This document shows, piece by piece, positions 7,522-14,916 of a stretch of 16,506 nucleotides of DNA. Location of the stretch: assembly GCA_945862035.1 (NCBI GenBank), contig CAMAXB010000034.1, positions 1-16,506 on the forward strand. The letters run 5' to 3'. Under the pieces are notes generated by a model. That model saw only the letters and a program-made list of their open reading frames with translations. It ran no database searches and was not told the origin of the DNA. Made by a program: the position numbers and the translations under genes. This DNA is from Opitutus sp. GAS368. Its GTDB lineage: Bacteria; Verrucomicrobiota; Verrucomicrobiia; Opitutales; Opitutaceae. The first letter of the stretch is position 1; each line of letters begins with the position of its first letter.

Positions 7522-8139
7522 GTGATCAACGCCATCTTTTACTTCTTTGTGGGCCTAATGGGGATTCTGAGCATGGGCTTTCAATTGTTGGGATCACGCC
7601 TGCTCAATCCGCATTTCGGTTCGTCCATCATCGTGTGGGCGTGGCTGATTTCGACCTTTCTGGCCGCCTTCAGCGCCGGCTCGATTCTCGGCGGATGGAT
7701 CAGCAACCTGCCGGCCGAGCGCCGAGGCCGGACCCAGGTCATGGTAACCCTCGTCGGCGTACTCGGCCTCATGTTTACCGCCTTCCTGGGTCGATCCGCC
7801 CTGGGCTGGATTGAACTCCAGTTCGAGAATATCAGCGTCGGCCTGCTGGTCGCCTGTTTCGGTCTCTTCTTCGTTCCAGTCGCCGTCTTCTCCTCCTTCG
7901 GTCCGCAATGTGTCCAGTTTCTCGCCTCCCGTGGCACCGCCCCGGGCTCGGCTTCAGGCCTGATCTACGGGGTCAGCACCATCGGGAACATTGCCGGGGT
8001 CATGATCACGGCCTTCCTGCTGATTCCGAATCTGCCGGTCTCGACGCTCCTCCAACTTTGGCTGTCCGTGGCGATTTTCAGCTCCGCCTGCCTCATTCTC
8101 ATTCTCCGCCTGCCCTCGGATGCCACCACCGCCTCATGA
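7522..8139 (+). CDS. six-helix membrane protein, MFS-like half of the fused MFS/spermidine synthase family
   Basis: This 205-residue protein has about six predicted membrane helices (near residues 4-24, 36-58, 72-90, 104-125, 143-167 and 173-195). The start GFQLLGSRLLNPHFGSSIIV and the later SASGLIYGVSTIGNIAG match the membrane part of proteins annotated as fused MFS/spermidine synthase. There a six- to eight-helix module usually precedes a SpeE-like domain in the same chain. Here the chain ends after the helices and its TGA overlaps the ATG of the next gene, a SpeE-like protein, in ATGA (8136-8139). The pair therefore looks like a split version of the fusion. The start is GTG, chosen because the first helix follows at once; no Shine-Dalgarno sequence is present. 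Substrate and function are unknown. Confidence 0.8.
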   Translation: MINAIFYFFVGLMGILSMGFQLLGSRLLNPHFGSSIIVWAWLISTFLAAFSAGSILGGWISNLPAERRGRTQVMVTLVGVLGLMFTAFLGRSALGWIELQFENISVGLLVACFGLFFVPVAVFSSFGPQCVQFLASRGTAPGSASGLIYGVSTIGNIAGVMITAFLLIPNLPVSTLLQLWLSVAIFSSACLILILRLPSDATTAS

Positions 8140-9047
8140 CGATGCGCACCCTCTTCCTGCGTTTCCTCCTCGTCTTGGTCTCGGCTGCCGCGCTGTCAGG
8201 CGCCGACTATGTCGAGCGCTACGACACCCTCTACAACAGCCTGACGATCGAGCGCCGCGGCACGCAGGTGGAGCTTCGCGCCAAGTCACGTGAGGGCGAC
8301 TACCTCGAATCGGCGGTCGACCTCGCCGATCCCCTGAATCTGGTCGTTCCGTACACGCGCTCACTCTACGGCGGTCTCTTCTTTCAACCCAAGCCGCAGA
8401 AGGTCCTGATGATCGGGCTGGGCGGGGCGGGCTTCCACCGCCTGTTCATGGCGGCCTACCCCGAGGTCCTGCTGCAGTCCGTCGAACTCGATCCCAAGGT
8501 GGTCGAACTCACCCGGGAGCGCATGTACTTCACCCCGACCGCCAATTCGCCGATCGCGACCGTCGACGGTCGCCAGTTCGTGAAGCGTTCCCGTGAAAAG
8601 TGGGACTGGCTGATTCTGGATGCGTTTCGTGGCGGCTACGTGCCTCCCCACTTGAAGACCAAGGAATTCTACGAGGAATGCGCGGCCCGAATGAGCGACG
8701 AGGGCGTGTTCATCACCAACCTCCATTCCGGCACGGAGCTTTACTACGCGGACCTCAAGACGCTCCGCACCGTGTTTCCCCAAGTCATCCTCTTTCAGAC
8801 CAAGAATCGCGGCAACGTGATCGCCTTCGCAGTCAAGTACGCCAGCCCGGATATGACCAATCCCGCCCGCTGGCCGCCGACGGCCGAGCTGAGCGCGCCG
8901 CTGCAAGGCCGGCTCGATCTGGCGTCCATCCGGGCGGAGGTCATCCCCTGGCCGACGGCACGCGTGGCCCGCGCGAAGGTCATGACCGACGATTTTTCCC
9001 CGGTCGAATTTCTCGACGCGATGGAGGAAAACAACACGAAGCGCTGA
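8136..9047 (+). CDS. spermidine-synthase-fold protein with signal peptide
   Basis: This 303-residue protein starts with Arg residues and a hydrophobic stretch (LFLRFLLVLVSAAALSGA), which reads as a signal peptide or signal anchor. It continues into a SpeE-like Rossmann domain: VLMIGLGGAGF (residues 90-100, cofactor loop), VELDPKVVELTRERM (E117, D119), VDGRQF (D144) and LDAFRGGYVPPHLKTKEFYE (D162). True spermidine synthases have a D-S/T-x-D-P-type loop there; this loop keeps the first Asp but has Arg where the polyamine-binding Asp is expected, so aminopropyl transfer is doubtful. Initiation at 8136 (or the second ATG at 8142) is coupled to the upstream membrane gene by a 4-nt overlap. The pair may work together at the membrane. 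Fold call good, activity unknown. Confidence 0.82.
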   Translation: MTMRTLFLRFLLVLVSAAALSGADYVERYDTLYNSLTIERRGTQVELRAKSREGDYLESAVDLADPLNLVVPYTRSLYGGLFFQPKPQKVLMIGLGGAGFHRLFMAAYPEVLLQSVELDPKVVELTRERMYFTPTANSPIATVDGRQFVKRSREKWDWLILDAFRGGYVPPHLKTKEFYEECAARMSDEGVFITNLHSGTELYYADLKTLRTVFPQVILFQTKNRGNVIAFAVKYASPDMTNPARWPPTAELSAPLQGRLDLASIRAEVIPWPTARVARAKVMTDDFSPVEFLDAMEENNTKR

Positions 9048-9060
9048 GTGGCAGGTGTCG

Positions 9061-9119
9061 CCGGGGTCGTTGACCCCGGTCCGGCTTGCGAGCCGCTTCA
9101 CCGGGGTCAGCGACCCCGG
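9061..9119. repeat. two copies of a 19-bp GC-rich palindrome, likely bidirectional terminator
   Basis: CCGGGGTCGTTGACCCCGG (9061-9079) and CCGGGGTCAGCGACCCCGG (9101-9119) are the same 8-bp stem with different 3-nt loops. Between them CGGCTTGCGAGCCG (9082-9095) forms a third, smaller stem. The cluster sits between the convergent stops of the SpeE-like gene and gltX. There is no T-run, so any termination would not be the classical intrinsic type. The loop-only variation suggests a dispersed REP-like repeat family or stem conservation. Confidence 0.75.
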
Positions 9120-9126
9120 CTCCCAT

Positions 9127-10500
9127 TCACTGGCTGGCAGCGAAGCGCTGCAGGCGCGCGAGCACGCGGTCGCGGCCAAGCACCCGGAAGAGCCCGGTGA
9201 TGCTCGGGCCTACATTGGTGCCGGTCGCGGCGAGGCGAGCCACTGGCTGATAATCGCCGAAGCCCAGCCCGTGGGCGGCCGCGAGCGACTTGATCGCCTC
9301 CTCGATGGCGGTGTCGCTGGAGAAATCAAAGTCCGGGAGCGCCACCACCAACTCGTTTAGCCGCGCAAGCGGGTCACCCTTGCCCATGACCTTATCGCGA
9401 ACCTTCGGGTCAATTGGATAGTCCTCGCCGAAGAAATAGGCCGTGTAGGCCGGAAGTTCCTCGAGCCCCTTGATCTTGGGCTGGCACAGCAGCAGCACCT
9501 CCCGGCAGTAGGCTGGATCCGCCGCCAGCGCCGCAGTCGCGCCCTGGCGCTCCAGATAGGACCGCGCTCTGGCGACGAAACGATCCGCCGGCACCTCCAG
9601 CAGGTAGGCCATGTTCATGTGCGCGAGCTTCTTGTCGTCGAAGCGCGCATTGCTCTGGTTCACTTGGGGAAGATCGAAAAGACGGATCACGTCCGCGATC
9701 GGCATCTTCTCGCGGTCGCCACCCGGATTCCAGCCGAGCAGACACAGGAAATTCACCAGCGCCTCCGGCAGGTAGCCACGGCGCTGGTACTCCTCGATCA
9801 GTGCTCCCTGGTCGCGCTTCGACATCTTGCCCGGCCCATTCTGCTTCAGGATGAGGGGAATGTGGGCGTACGCCGGCACCGGTGCGCCAAAGGCCTTGAA
9901 CAGCTCGACGTGCTTGGAGGCATTCGAAAGGTGATCCTCGCCGCGGATGACGTGGGTGATCTCCATCGCGATGTCGTCCACGACGTTCACGAAATGGAAC
10001 ACGGGGTTGCCGTCGGACCGCACGATCACGAAATCCTCGTCCTCGACCCGCTCGACGCGGCCGCGGATCTGATCCTCGATCACCGTCGGCGCCACCTTCA
10101 CCTTGGTCACCGTCTTTTTCCGGTGCTCGTCGTACACCTCAGAGCGCTCGCCCTCGAGTTTGAAGTAAGTGGCCCCGTCCTTCTCATAGGTTCGCCCCGC
10201 CGACTTCAGCTTCTCCAGGTACTCCGTGTAGATCGCTGCGCGCTCGCTCTGGCGATACGGACCAAAGCCCCCGCCCACCCGCGGACCCTCGTCCCAGTTC
10301 AGGCCGAGCCAGGACAGGCTGTCATAGATCAGGTTCAGGTACTCCTCGCTGTTGCGCTCCTTGTCCGTGTCCTCGATGCGCAGCACAAAGACGCCATCGG
10401 TGTGACGCGCGTAGAGCCAGTTGAACAGGGCCGTGCGGGCGCTGCCAATGTGGAAGAAGCCCGTGGGACTGGGCGCGAAGCGGACACGGACTCGGGACAT
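9127..10500 (-). CDS. gltX: glutamyl-tRNA synthetase
   Basis: This 457-residue class I synthetase charges tRNA-Glu with glutamate in the cytoplasm. It shows FAPSPTGFFHIGSARTALFN (HIGH-type box at about residues 17-20), RIEDTD at 41-46 and KMSKRDQG (KMSKS loop, 225-229). Other family blocks are HVIRGEDHLSNASKH and FLCLLGWNPGGDREKM. The alpha-helical anticodon-binding C-terminus ends in TGTNVGPSITGLFRVLG, as in bacterial GluRS. Length is within the usual 450-500 range. I see no Cys-rich zinc motif, which many bacterial GluRS lack. The start ATG diverges from the M14-like gene with a 52-bp gap, so their promoters must be compact or overlapping. No Shine-Dalgarno sequence precedes the ATG. Confidence 0.96.
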   Translation of the reverse strand: MSRVRVRFAPSPTGFFHIGSARTALFNWLYARHTDGVFVLRIEDTDKERNSEEYLNLIYDSLSWLGLNWDEGPRVGGGFGPYRQSERAAIYTEYLEKLKSAGRTYEKDGATYFKLEGERSEVYDEHRKKTVTKVKVAPTVIEDQIRGRVERVEDEDFVIVRSDGNPVFHFVNVVDDIAMEITHVIRGEDHLSNASKHVELFKAFGAPVPAYAHIPLILKQNGPGKMSKRDQGALIEEYQRRGYLPEALVNFLCLLGWNPGGDREKMPIADVIRLFDLPQVNQSNARFDDKKLAHMNMAYLLEVPADRFVARARSYLERQGATAALAADPAYCREVLLLCQPKIKGLEELPAYTAYFFGEDYPIDPKVRDKVMGKGDPLARLNELVVALPDFDFSSDTAIEEAIKSLAAAHGLGFGDYQPVARLAATGTNVGPSITGLFRVLGRDRVLARLQRFAASQ

Positions 10501-10552
10501 GGCGAAAATCTTGGGCTTGTGACGGGTGAAAACCGGCAGCTAGAAGCATGGC

Positions 10553-11305
10553 GTGTCCGCTGTCAAAGCCTCCGCAATCGACCCCACCGCCCTCGTTGCC
10601 CGATGCGAGAAAGAGGCCGCCGCCCGGCATTTTCGCGTGGAGCGGTTCGGCGAGGTCGCGGCCTGTCCGCTGGTGGCCCTAACGCGCCGGACGCCGGGTC
10701 CGCGCCCGCGAATCTATCTTTCGACCGGCGTGCATGGGGACGAGCCGGCACCGCCCCAGGCGCTGGCCCAACTCCTCGAAAGCGGGGTCTTTGACGCGCG
10801 GGCGAACTGGTTCCTCGTGCCGATGCTCAATCCCACGGGGTTTCATCGCGGGACGCGTGAAAACGCGGCCGGGGTAGATTTGAACCGCGACTACAAGGAC
10901 CGACGGACTGCGGAGGTGACGGCCCACGTCCGGTGGCTGGAGCGCCAGCCCCAGTTCGACCTGGTCTTCTGCCTGCACGAGGACTGGGAGGCCGGCGGCT
11001 TTTATCTCTACGAGTTGAATCCCGAGGGGCGCCCCACCCTCGCCGATCGCATTCTCGCCGGGGCGCGCACCCACAGCCGGATCGAGGATGCGGCCGTGAT
11101 CGATGGCCGGACCGCCGACGCGCCGGGCATCATCCGCCCGGTCAATGACCCGCGGTTGCGCGAGGACTGGCCCGAGGCGATCTACCTCCGGGCGCACCAC
11201 GCGCGGATCGGTTATACGTTCGAGACCGCTTCCACGCAGCCCGTGGATCAACGGATCGCCACGCTCGCCGCCGCGGTGACCGCGGCGATCTCGGCCCTGG
11301 GCTAA
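10553..11305 (+). CDS. M14-family/AstE-like zinc metallohydrolase
   Basis: This 250-residue protein has the zinc and active-site pattern of the M14 carboxypeptidase/succinylglutamate desuccinylase-aspartoacylase superfamily. Zinc ligands H61 and E64 are in VHGDE, substrate-binding N111-R112 in VDLNRDY, the third ligand H142 in CLHEDWEAGG, and the likely general base E224 in YTFETAST. The compact catalytic domain, with no signal peptide, is closest in style to cytoplasmic deacylases or the murein peptide amidase MpaA. The substrate (N-acyl amino acid or peptide) cannot be read from sequence. The GTG start is the first in frame after a TAG at 10541; AGAAG lies 6 nt upstream. Its TAA overlaps the TAG of the convergent pseudouridine synthase gene in the tetranucleotide CTAA (11302-11305). 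Confidence 0.82.
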   Translation: MSAVKASAIDPTALVARCEKEAAARHFRVERFGEVAACPLVALTRRTPGPRPRIYLSTGVHGDEPAPPQALAQLLESGVFDARANWFLVPMLNPTGFHRGTRENAAGVDLNRDYKDRRTAEVTAHVRWLERQPQFDLVFCLHEDWEAGGFYLYELNPEGRPTLADRILAGARTHSRIEDAAVIDGRTADAPGIIRPVNDPRLREDWPEAIYLRAHHARIGYTFETASTQPVDQRIATLAAAVTAAISALG

Positions 11306-12036
11306 AGGCCGGTGGTCGGCAGACCGTGGACGTCGCAGAAGGCCCGGAGGTCCGGGGGCAAGGGCGCGCGGAAGACGGGCGCGATGCCCGCGGGGCCCAG
11401 ATCAATCTCGGCGCAATGCAGCGCCTGCCGGGGCAGCAACAGCTTGGCGGCGAGGTCGTCGTTCCAACCGCGATCAATGAAATCGAGATAGAGGCGAGCA
11501 TCGGGCCCGTAAATCTTGTCGCCCACCACGGGTCGACCCAGCCACTGGGCATGCGCGCGGATCTGGTGCTTGCGGCCGGTTTCCAGATACACCCGGGCCA
11601 GCGTGAAGCCACCGGCGACCGCGAGGGGCTCGAAGCGCGTCACGGCGGCTTTCCCGCCCGCACAGACGGCGGACTTCATGAAGACCGGACTGGCGGTGTC
11701 GTCTCCCAGCGGCTGATCGACCGTCACGGGCTCGCTCAGGCTCCCCGTCAGAATGACGAGGTAGCGTTTATTGACGCGTCGTTCCTGCATGGCGGTCTGG
11801 AGACGGCTCGCCATCCGCGCATCCTTGGCCATGACCACGATGCCGCTCGTTTCCCGATCCAGACGGAACACCAGGTGCACCGTGGGGAGTCTGGTGTGCT
11901 CACGGACGGCGCCGACCAGACTCGACCACGGTCCTGCCTTGGACGGATGACAGACGACATCGCCCGGCTTGTTCACCACGAACAGGCGCTCGTCCTCGTG
12001 GACAATCCAGGCAGGCGGCTCGGACGGGTCGATCAT
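11302..12036 (-). CDS. RluA-family RNA pseudouridine synthase
   Basis: This 244-residue enzyme belongs to the RluA/RsuA-type pseudouridine synthases, which isomerise specific uridines in rRNA or tRNA. The catalytic motif is HLVFRLDRETSG, with nucleophile D60. Other family blocks are LFVVNKPGDVVCHPS near the start, RRVNKRYLVILTG, and LETGRKHQIRAHAQWLGRPV followed by GDKIYGPDA. No S4 domain precedes the catalytic domain. ATG 12036 was chosen because AGGGG lies 9 nt upstream. A GTG at 12096 would add DFPIRACAWPRRLKQGPVR, which also looks coding, so the start may be 60 nt earlier. The target RNA and site cannot be assigned. The gene is convergent with the M14-like gene, and their stops overlap. 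Confidence 0.87.
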   Translation of the reverse strand: MIDPSEPPAWIVHEDERLFVVNKPGDVVCHPSKAGPWSSLVGAVREHTRLPTVHLVFRLDRETSGIVVMAKDARMASRLQTAMQERRVNKRYLVILTGSLSEPVTVDQPLGDDTASPVFMKSAVCAGGKAAVTRFEPLAVAGGFTLARVYLETGRKHQIRAHAQWLGRPVVGDKIYGPDARLYLDFIDRGWNDDLAAKLLLPRQALHCAEIDLGPAGIAPVFRAPLPPDLRAFCDVHGLPTTGL

Positions 12037-12157
12037 CCGAACGGGCCCCTGCTTGAGGCGACGCGGCCAGGCGCAGGCGCGGATGGGGAAATCCACGGGA
12101 TCGGTGGCAGCGGAGGCTGGATCAGGAAGCACGGGGCGAATGCTGGAGGTGGACCAT

Positions 12158-12191
12158 AAAAAAGGCCCGCCCAAAGCGGGCGGGCCAAAAA
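12158..12191 (-). terminator. intrinsic terminator of the DUF3299-like gene
   Basis: On the minus strand a 9-bp GC-rich stem (GGCCCGCCC at 12164-12172 pairing with GGGCGGGCC at 12178-12186, 5-nt loop) is followed at once by six T residues (plus-strand A at 12158-12163). It lies 41 nt beyond the stop of the DUF3299-like gene. It separates that gene from the pseudouridine synthase gene downstream on the same strand. Confidence 0.88.
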
Positions 12192-12226
12192 TCTTCTGCA
12201 ACGGCGGAGGCCGCGGCGCGACTCGA

Positions 12227-12730
12227 TCAGCCTTCCTGATCCATCTTGTCACCCTCGAGCACATAGATGCCCGCGAGGTAACCCTCCTCAACCACGGCGC
12301 CCACGGTGAGCGTGCCGTAGAAGAAGACCGGCGTGTCCATGACCGCCTTGATGCCGTTCTTGCCCATGCGAACGATGATCCACTCATTCATGTTCGGGAC
12401 CGTGCCGTAGCAGCACGCCGAGGCATCGCGCATGAGGAGAAGTTCGGTGACCAGGCCGTTCTCGACCTTGACCGGGAGCATGAAGCCGCCAACGACGACC
12501 TTGGTGCCAGTGAGGGATTTGATGGCCTCGGGAATCTGCTCCTCGCCCGTCGGGACCGGAGCCGTCGGGTCTACACCCGGCTCGACGTAGGGGGGCACAA
12601 ACTGAAAAGCCGAGAGGCGATCAAAGCCAACCTTGGTGTAGCCGTCCTTGACCACCGTCTGGCCCTGACCGAGGGACAGACCGAGGCCGGCGCTGAGAAG
12701 GAGCAAACCGACGAGGGAGCGGAGCGTCAT
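12227..12730 (-). CDS. exported DUF3299-like protein
   Basis: This 167-residue protein begins with a signal peptide (MTLRSLVGLLLLSAGLGLSL, likely cleaved near GQGQ). It matches DUF3299 in IPEAIKSLTGTKVVVGGFML (residues 66-85), LLLMRDASACCYGTVPNMNE with adjacent Cys106-Cys107, and WIIVRM. That family is usually small, secreted or periplasmic, and has no settled function; the conserved CC motif suggests metal binding or redox chemistry, which is inference. The start has no Shine-Dalgarno sequence; the leader just upstream reads CTCC-rich instead. It lies 113 nt downstream of the M20 gene on the same strand and ends at a strong intrinsic terminator, so it is the last gene of its transcript or monocistronic. 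Confidence 0.8.
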   Translation of the reverse strand: MTLRSLVGLLLLSAGLGLSLGQGQTVVKDGYTKVGFDRLSAFQFVPPYVEPGVDPTAPVPTGEEQIPEAIKSLTGTKVVVGGFMLPVKVENGLVTELLLMRDASACCYGTVPNMNEWIIVRMGKNGIKAVMDTPVFFYGTLTVGAVVEEGYLAGIYVLEGDKMDQEG

Positions 12731-12843
12731 GGGATTTGGAGGGATTGAGGAGACTGAATCGACCCATACCTGAGAGGCAAGTCAGCAAGGGGCTATTCCC
12801 AGGACGCTTCGCCGGAATTAGCCCGGGGATCGCGCGGGATCAG

Positions 12844-14286
12844 TTACTTGCGATAGTCCAGCGGGGGCAACCGGTCGCCCAGCAGGGGGACGTAACGGAA
12901 GCCGGCGCCGCGCCGACCGCTGAACTCCTCCTTGGCCTTGGCAATCGTCGCGGGGTTTTGGAACAGATCGATGGCGGTGGTCGCCAGCGTCTTGGCCGCA
13001 ACCATCATGCCCTTCATGCCGATCGAAGTGCCGCCTTGGGCCACGGACTGCCAGCTGTGCCCGGGGGTGCCGGGAGCGTAGGTTGCGGCGCTCAGGCCGA
13101 CGGTCGGGACCGCCCAGCTGACGTCACCGACATCGGTCGAGGCGGAGCCGGGGTCGGGTGTGGGGTTGAAGGGAGCCACCTGAGACGCGAGTTCGAGCGC
13201 CCCGGCCCGGCCGCCGGGGAAGGTCCGGCCGATCGTGGTCGCAAACACCTTTTCCTCCTCCGTGTACTGGACGCCGCCGACGGTGCTGAGATTCCGGTGC
13301 ATCACGCGCGCCAGGGTCTCGTTGGGCAGAAGCTCGTAGTTGCCATGGATGACCTCCCACTCGACCGAGGTGCCCGTGCCCATCGCCGCGCCTTGGGCGG
13401 CGGCCTCGAGCCGGGACCAGACATCCGCCACGACCTCACGGCTGGGGCTGCGAACATAGTAAAAAACCTCGGCGGCCGCCGGCACCACATTCGGGGCCTC
13501 ACCACCGCGGGTAATCACATAGTGAATACGGGTGGAGTCCGGCACATGCTCGCGCATGAGATTGGCCATGTGGTTCATCGCCTCCACGCCGTCCAGCGCC
13601 GAGCGCCCGCGCTCCGGGGCGGCCGCCGCGTGGGAGGCAATGCCCTTGAAGCGGAACTTGGCCGACTTGTTGGCCAGGGAGGACGCCGGGTTTGCGCTGT
13701 TGGCGCTGCCGGGGTGCCAATGCAGAACCACGTCCACATCGCTGAAGAGACCGGCGCGCACCATGTACACCTTACCCGAGCCACCCTCCTCTGCGGGGGT
13801 GCCGTAAAGGCGGATCGTGCCCGGCTGGCCGGTGGCGGCCAGCCACTCCTTGATTGCCACGGCGGAGGCCACCGAGCCGGCGCCAAAAAGATTATGGCCG
13901 CAGGCGTGACCGGCGACCTGACCGACGATCTCTTTGCGCTCCGCGACCGCCTCCTGCGCGGTGCCGGGCAGCGCATCCATCTCAGCCATGATGCCGATCA
14001 CAGGCGAGCCGCTGCCATAGGTGGCGATGAAGGCCGTCGGGATGCCGGCCACACCGGTTTCGATCTTGAAGCCCGCTTTGGTCAGCTGTTCCTGCAAAAG
14101 AGCGGTACTCTTGGTCTCCTGGTAGCCCACCTCGGCCCAGTGCCAGATCTTGAGCGCCATCTCCTCGTAAACCGAGCGGGTTTGATCGAGGCGCTGCAGA
14201 ACGGCCTCCTTGGTCGATTGGGCGGACAGGGAGCCGCCGAGCGCGAGCGCGACAGGGAGGCAGCGGAGCAGGGACGGGAAGGTCAT
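12844..14286 (-). CDS. exported M20-family amidohydrolase, AbgB-like
   Basis: This 480-residue protein is collinear with AbgB-type M20 metallopeptidases (E. coli AbgB hydrolyses p-aminobenzoyl-glutamate and is about 480 residues). Metal-site motifs are MAEMDALPG (D104), GHACGHN (H127, C129, H131), TPAEEGGSGK (E167-E168) and LHWHPG (H189/H191). The dimerisation domain begins near KSAKFRFKGIASHAAAAPERG. Unlike the E. coli enzyme it starts with a signal peptide (MTFPSLLRCLPVALALGGSL, cleavage near SAQ), so it should act in the periplasm. ATG 14286 was chosen to expose this signal; the frame is open 42 codons further, in Pro/Gly-rich sequence unlike the family. The substrate may be an N-acyl or peptide-linked amino acid. 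No partner AbgA is present here. Confidence 0.87.
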   Translation of the reverse strand: MTFPSLLRCLPVALALGGSLSAQSTKEAVLQRLDQTRSVYEEMALKIWHWAEVGYQETKSTALLQEQLTKAGFKIETGVAGIPTAFIATYGSGSPVIGIMAEMDALPGTAQEAVAERKEIVGQVAGHACGHNLFGAGSVASAVAIKEWLAATGQPGTIRLYGTPAEEGGSGKVYMVRAGLFSDVDVVLHWHPGSANSANPASSLANKSAKFRFKGIASHAAAAPERGRSALDGVEAMNHMANLMREHVPDSTRIHYVITRGGEAPNVVPAAAEVFYYVRSPSREVVADVWSRLEAAAQGAAMGTGTSVEWEVIHGNYELLPNETLARVMHRNLSTVGGVQYTEEEKVFATTIGRTFPGGRAGALELASQVAPFNPTPDPGSASTDVGDVSWAVPTVGLSAATYAPGTPGHSWQSVAQGGTSIGMKGMMVAAKTLATTAIDLFQNPATIAKAKEEFSGRRGAGFRYVPLLGDRLPPLDYRK

Positions 14287-14916
14287 GGCAGGATGCGATG
14301 AGGGTTGCAGTGACCCGGCGGTGCCGGATCCAACCACTCCACCCACGGAACCCCCGGCGGTCAATCCTGTCCACGGAAAGCGCCCCGGCAACCGACCGGG
14401 GCAGCTGGGCAAGCGTCGACGCTTTACTCCCTCGGCTTCAGGTTAGGGCGAAGGGATTCGGGTTGGCCCGGTCGACCCAAAGACTCCAGCCGTGAAGCCG
14501 CCGCCGCCAGAGCCACCGGTCGTCGGGCCAGGGTCCTCCGCGGGGGCATCGTCGGTGCCTTTCCCGAGGGCGATGATCCGCCCCCGGCATTCGCGTCGCG
14601 CCGGCGGCGCCGAGCCTCTGCACTGCCCCACCGGTCCTGACCCGGTTCGCGAGAATCAGGCCCTGACGGCGGGGTGGGCCTCAGCTTACGCCGATTTCGC
14701 GCCGGGCCGCCCAACCCGCGCTTCCGCAGGATGACCGCGAGTTTCCGGCACCCGCTTGTAACATAAAACCGGATACAGACGGCGGCGGGCCTGCGGTCGC
14801 AGCCTCCCCCCCTGCCCGCCTTTCCCCTTGACCGCGGCAGGTGCCGCCCAAACCACGCGCGCGGAGTCAACCCGCGCCGCCGTCCCGCGCCGGAGCCGTG
14901 GGAGACTCCGCGCCGG
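14287..14916. other. gene-poor stretch of about 630 bp with several GC-rich inverted and direct repeats
   Basis: I see no convincing protein or RNA gene here. The contents are a 7-bp hairpin GCCCCGG/CCGGGGC (14382-14402), a short A+T-rich patch TTGTAACATAAAA (14756-14768) in otherwise very GC-rich DNA, and a nested hairpin. The nested hairpin has outer arms GGCGGGC 14784-14790 and GCCCGCC 14814-14820, with inner CTGCG/CGCAG, and is followed by TTT. CCGCGCCGG is directly repeated at 14885-14893 and 14908-14916, just past the SDR stop. Open frames here are short, Arg/Pro/Gly-rich and mutually overlapping. The stretch may hold promoters, decayed sequence or a small RNA. Confidence 0.5.
14784..14823 (+). 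other. nested GC-rich hairpin followed by TTT
   Basis: GGCGGGC (14784-14790) can pair with GCCCGCC (14814-14820), enclosing a second stem CTGCG-gt-CGCAG (14791-14802) and a C-rich single-stranded tract. TTT follows. On the plus strand this could end a short untranslated transcript starting near the A+T-rich patch at 14756-14768. The T-run is too short for a confident terminator. Confidence 0.3.

Noticed and set aside
6408..7814. Plus-strand open frame of 468 codons opposite the phosphoesterase gene.
   Set aside because: It is a high-GC antisense shadow of a gene with clear motifs. Its translation is Arg/His-rich, without a recognisable domain.
12736..14301. Plus-strand open frame of 521 codons opposite the M20 gene.
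   Set aside because: It is antisense to a well-conserved amidohydrolase and has low-complexity Gly/Arg composition.
14443..14631. Minus-strand GTG open frame of 62 codons with a glycine-rich end (GGSGGGGFTAGVFGSTG).
   Set aside because: No ribosome site, no known family, and two other frames overlap it equally well. It could be a real small gene, but support is too thin.
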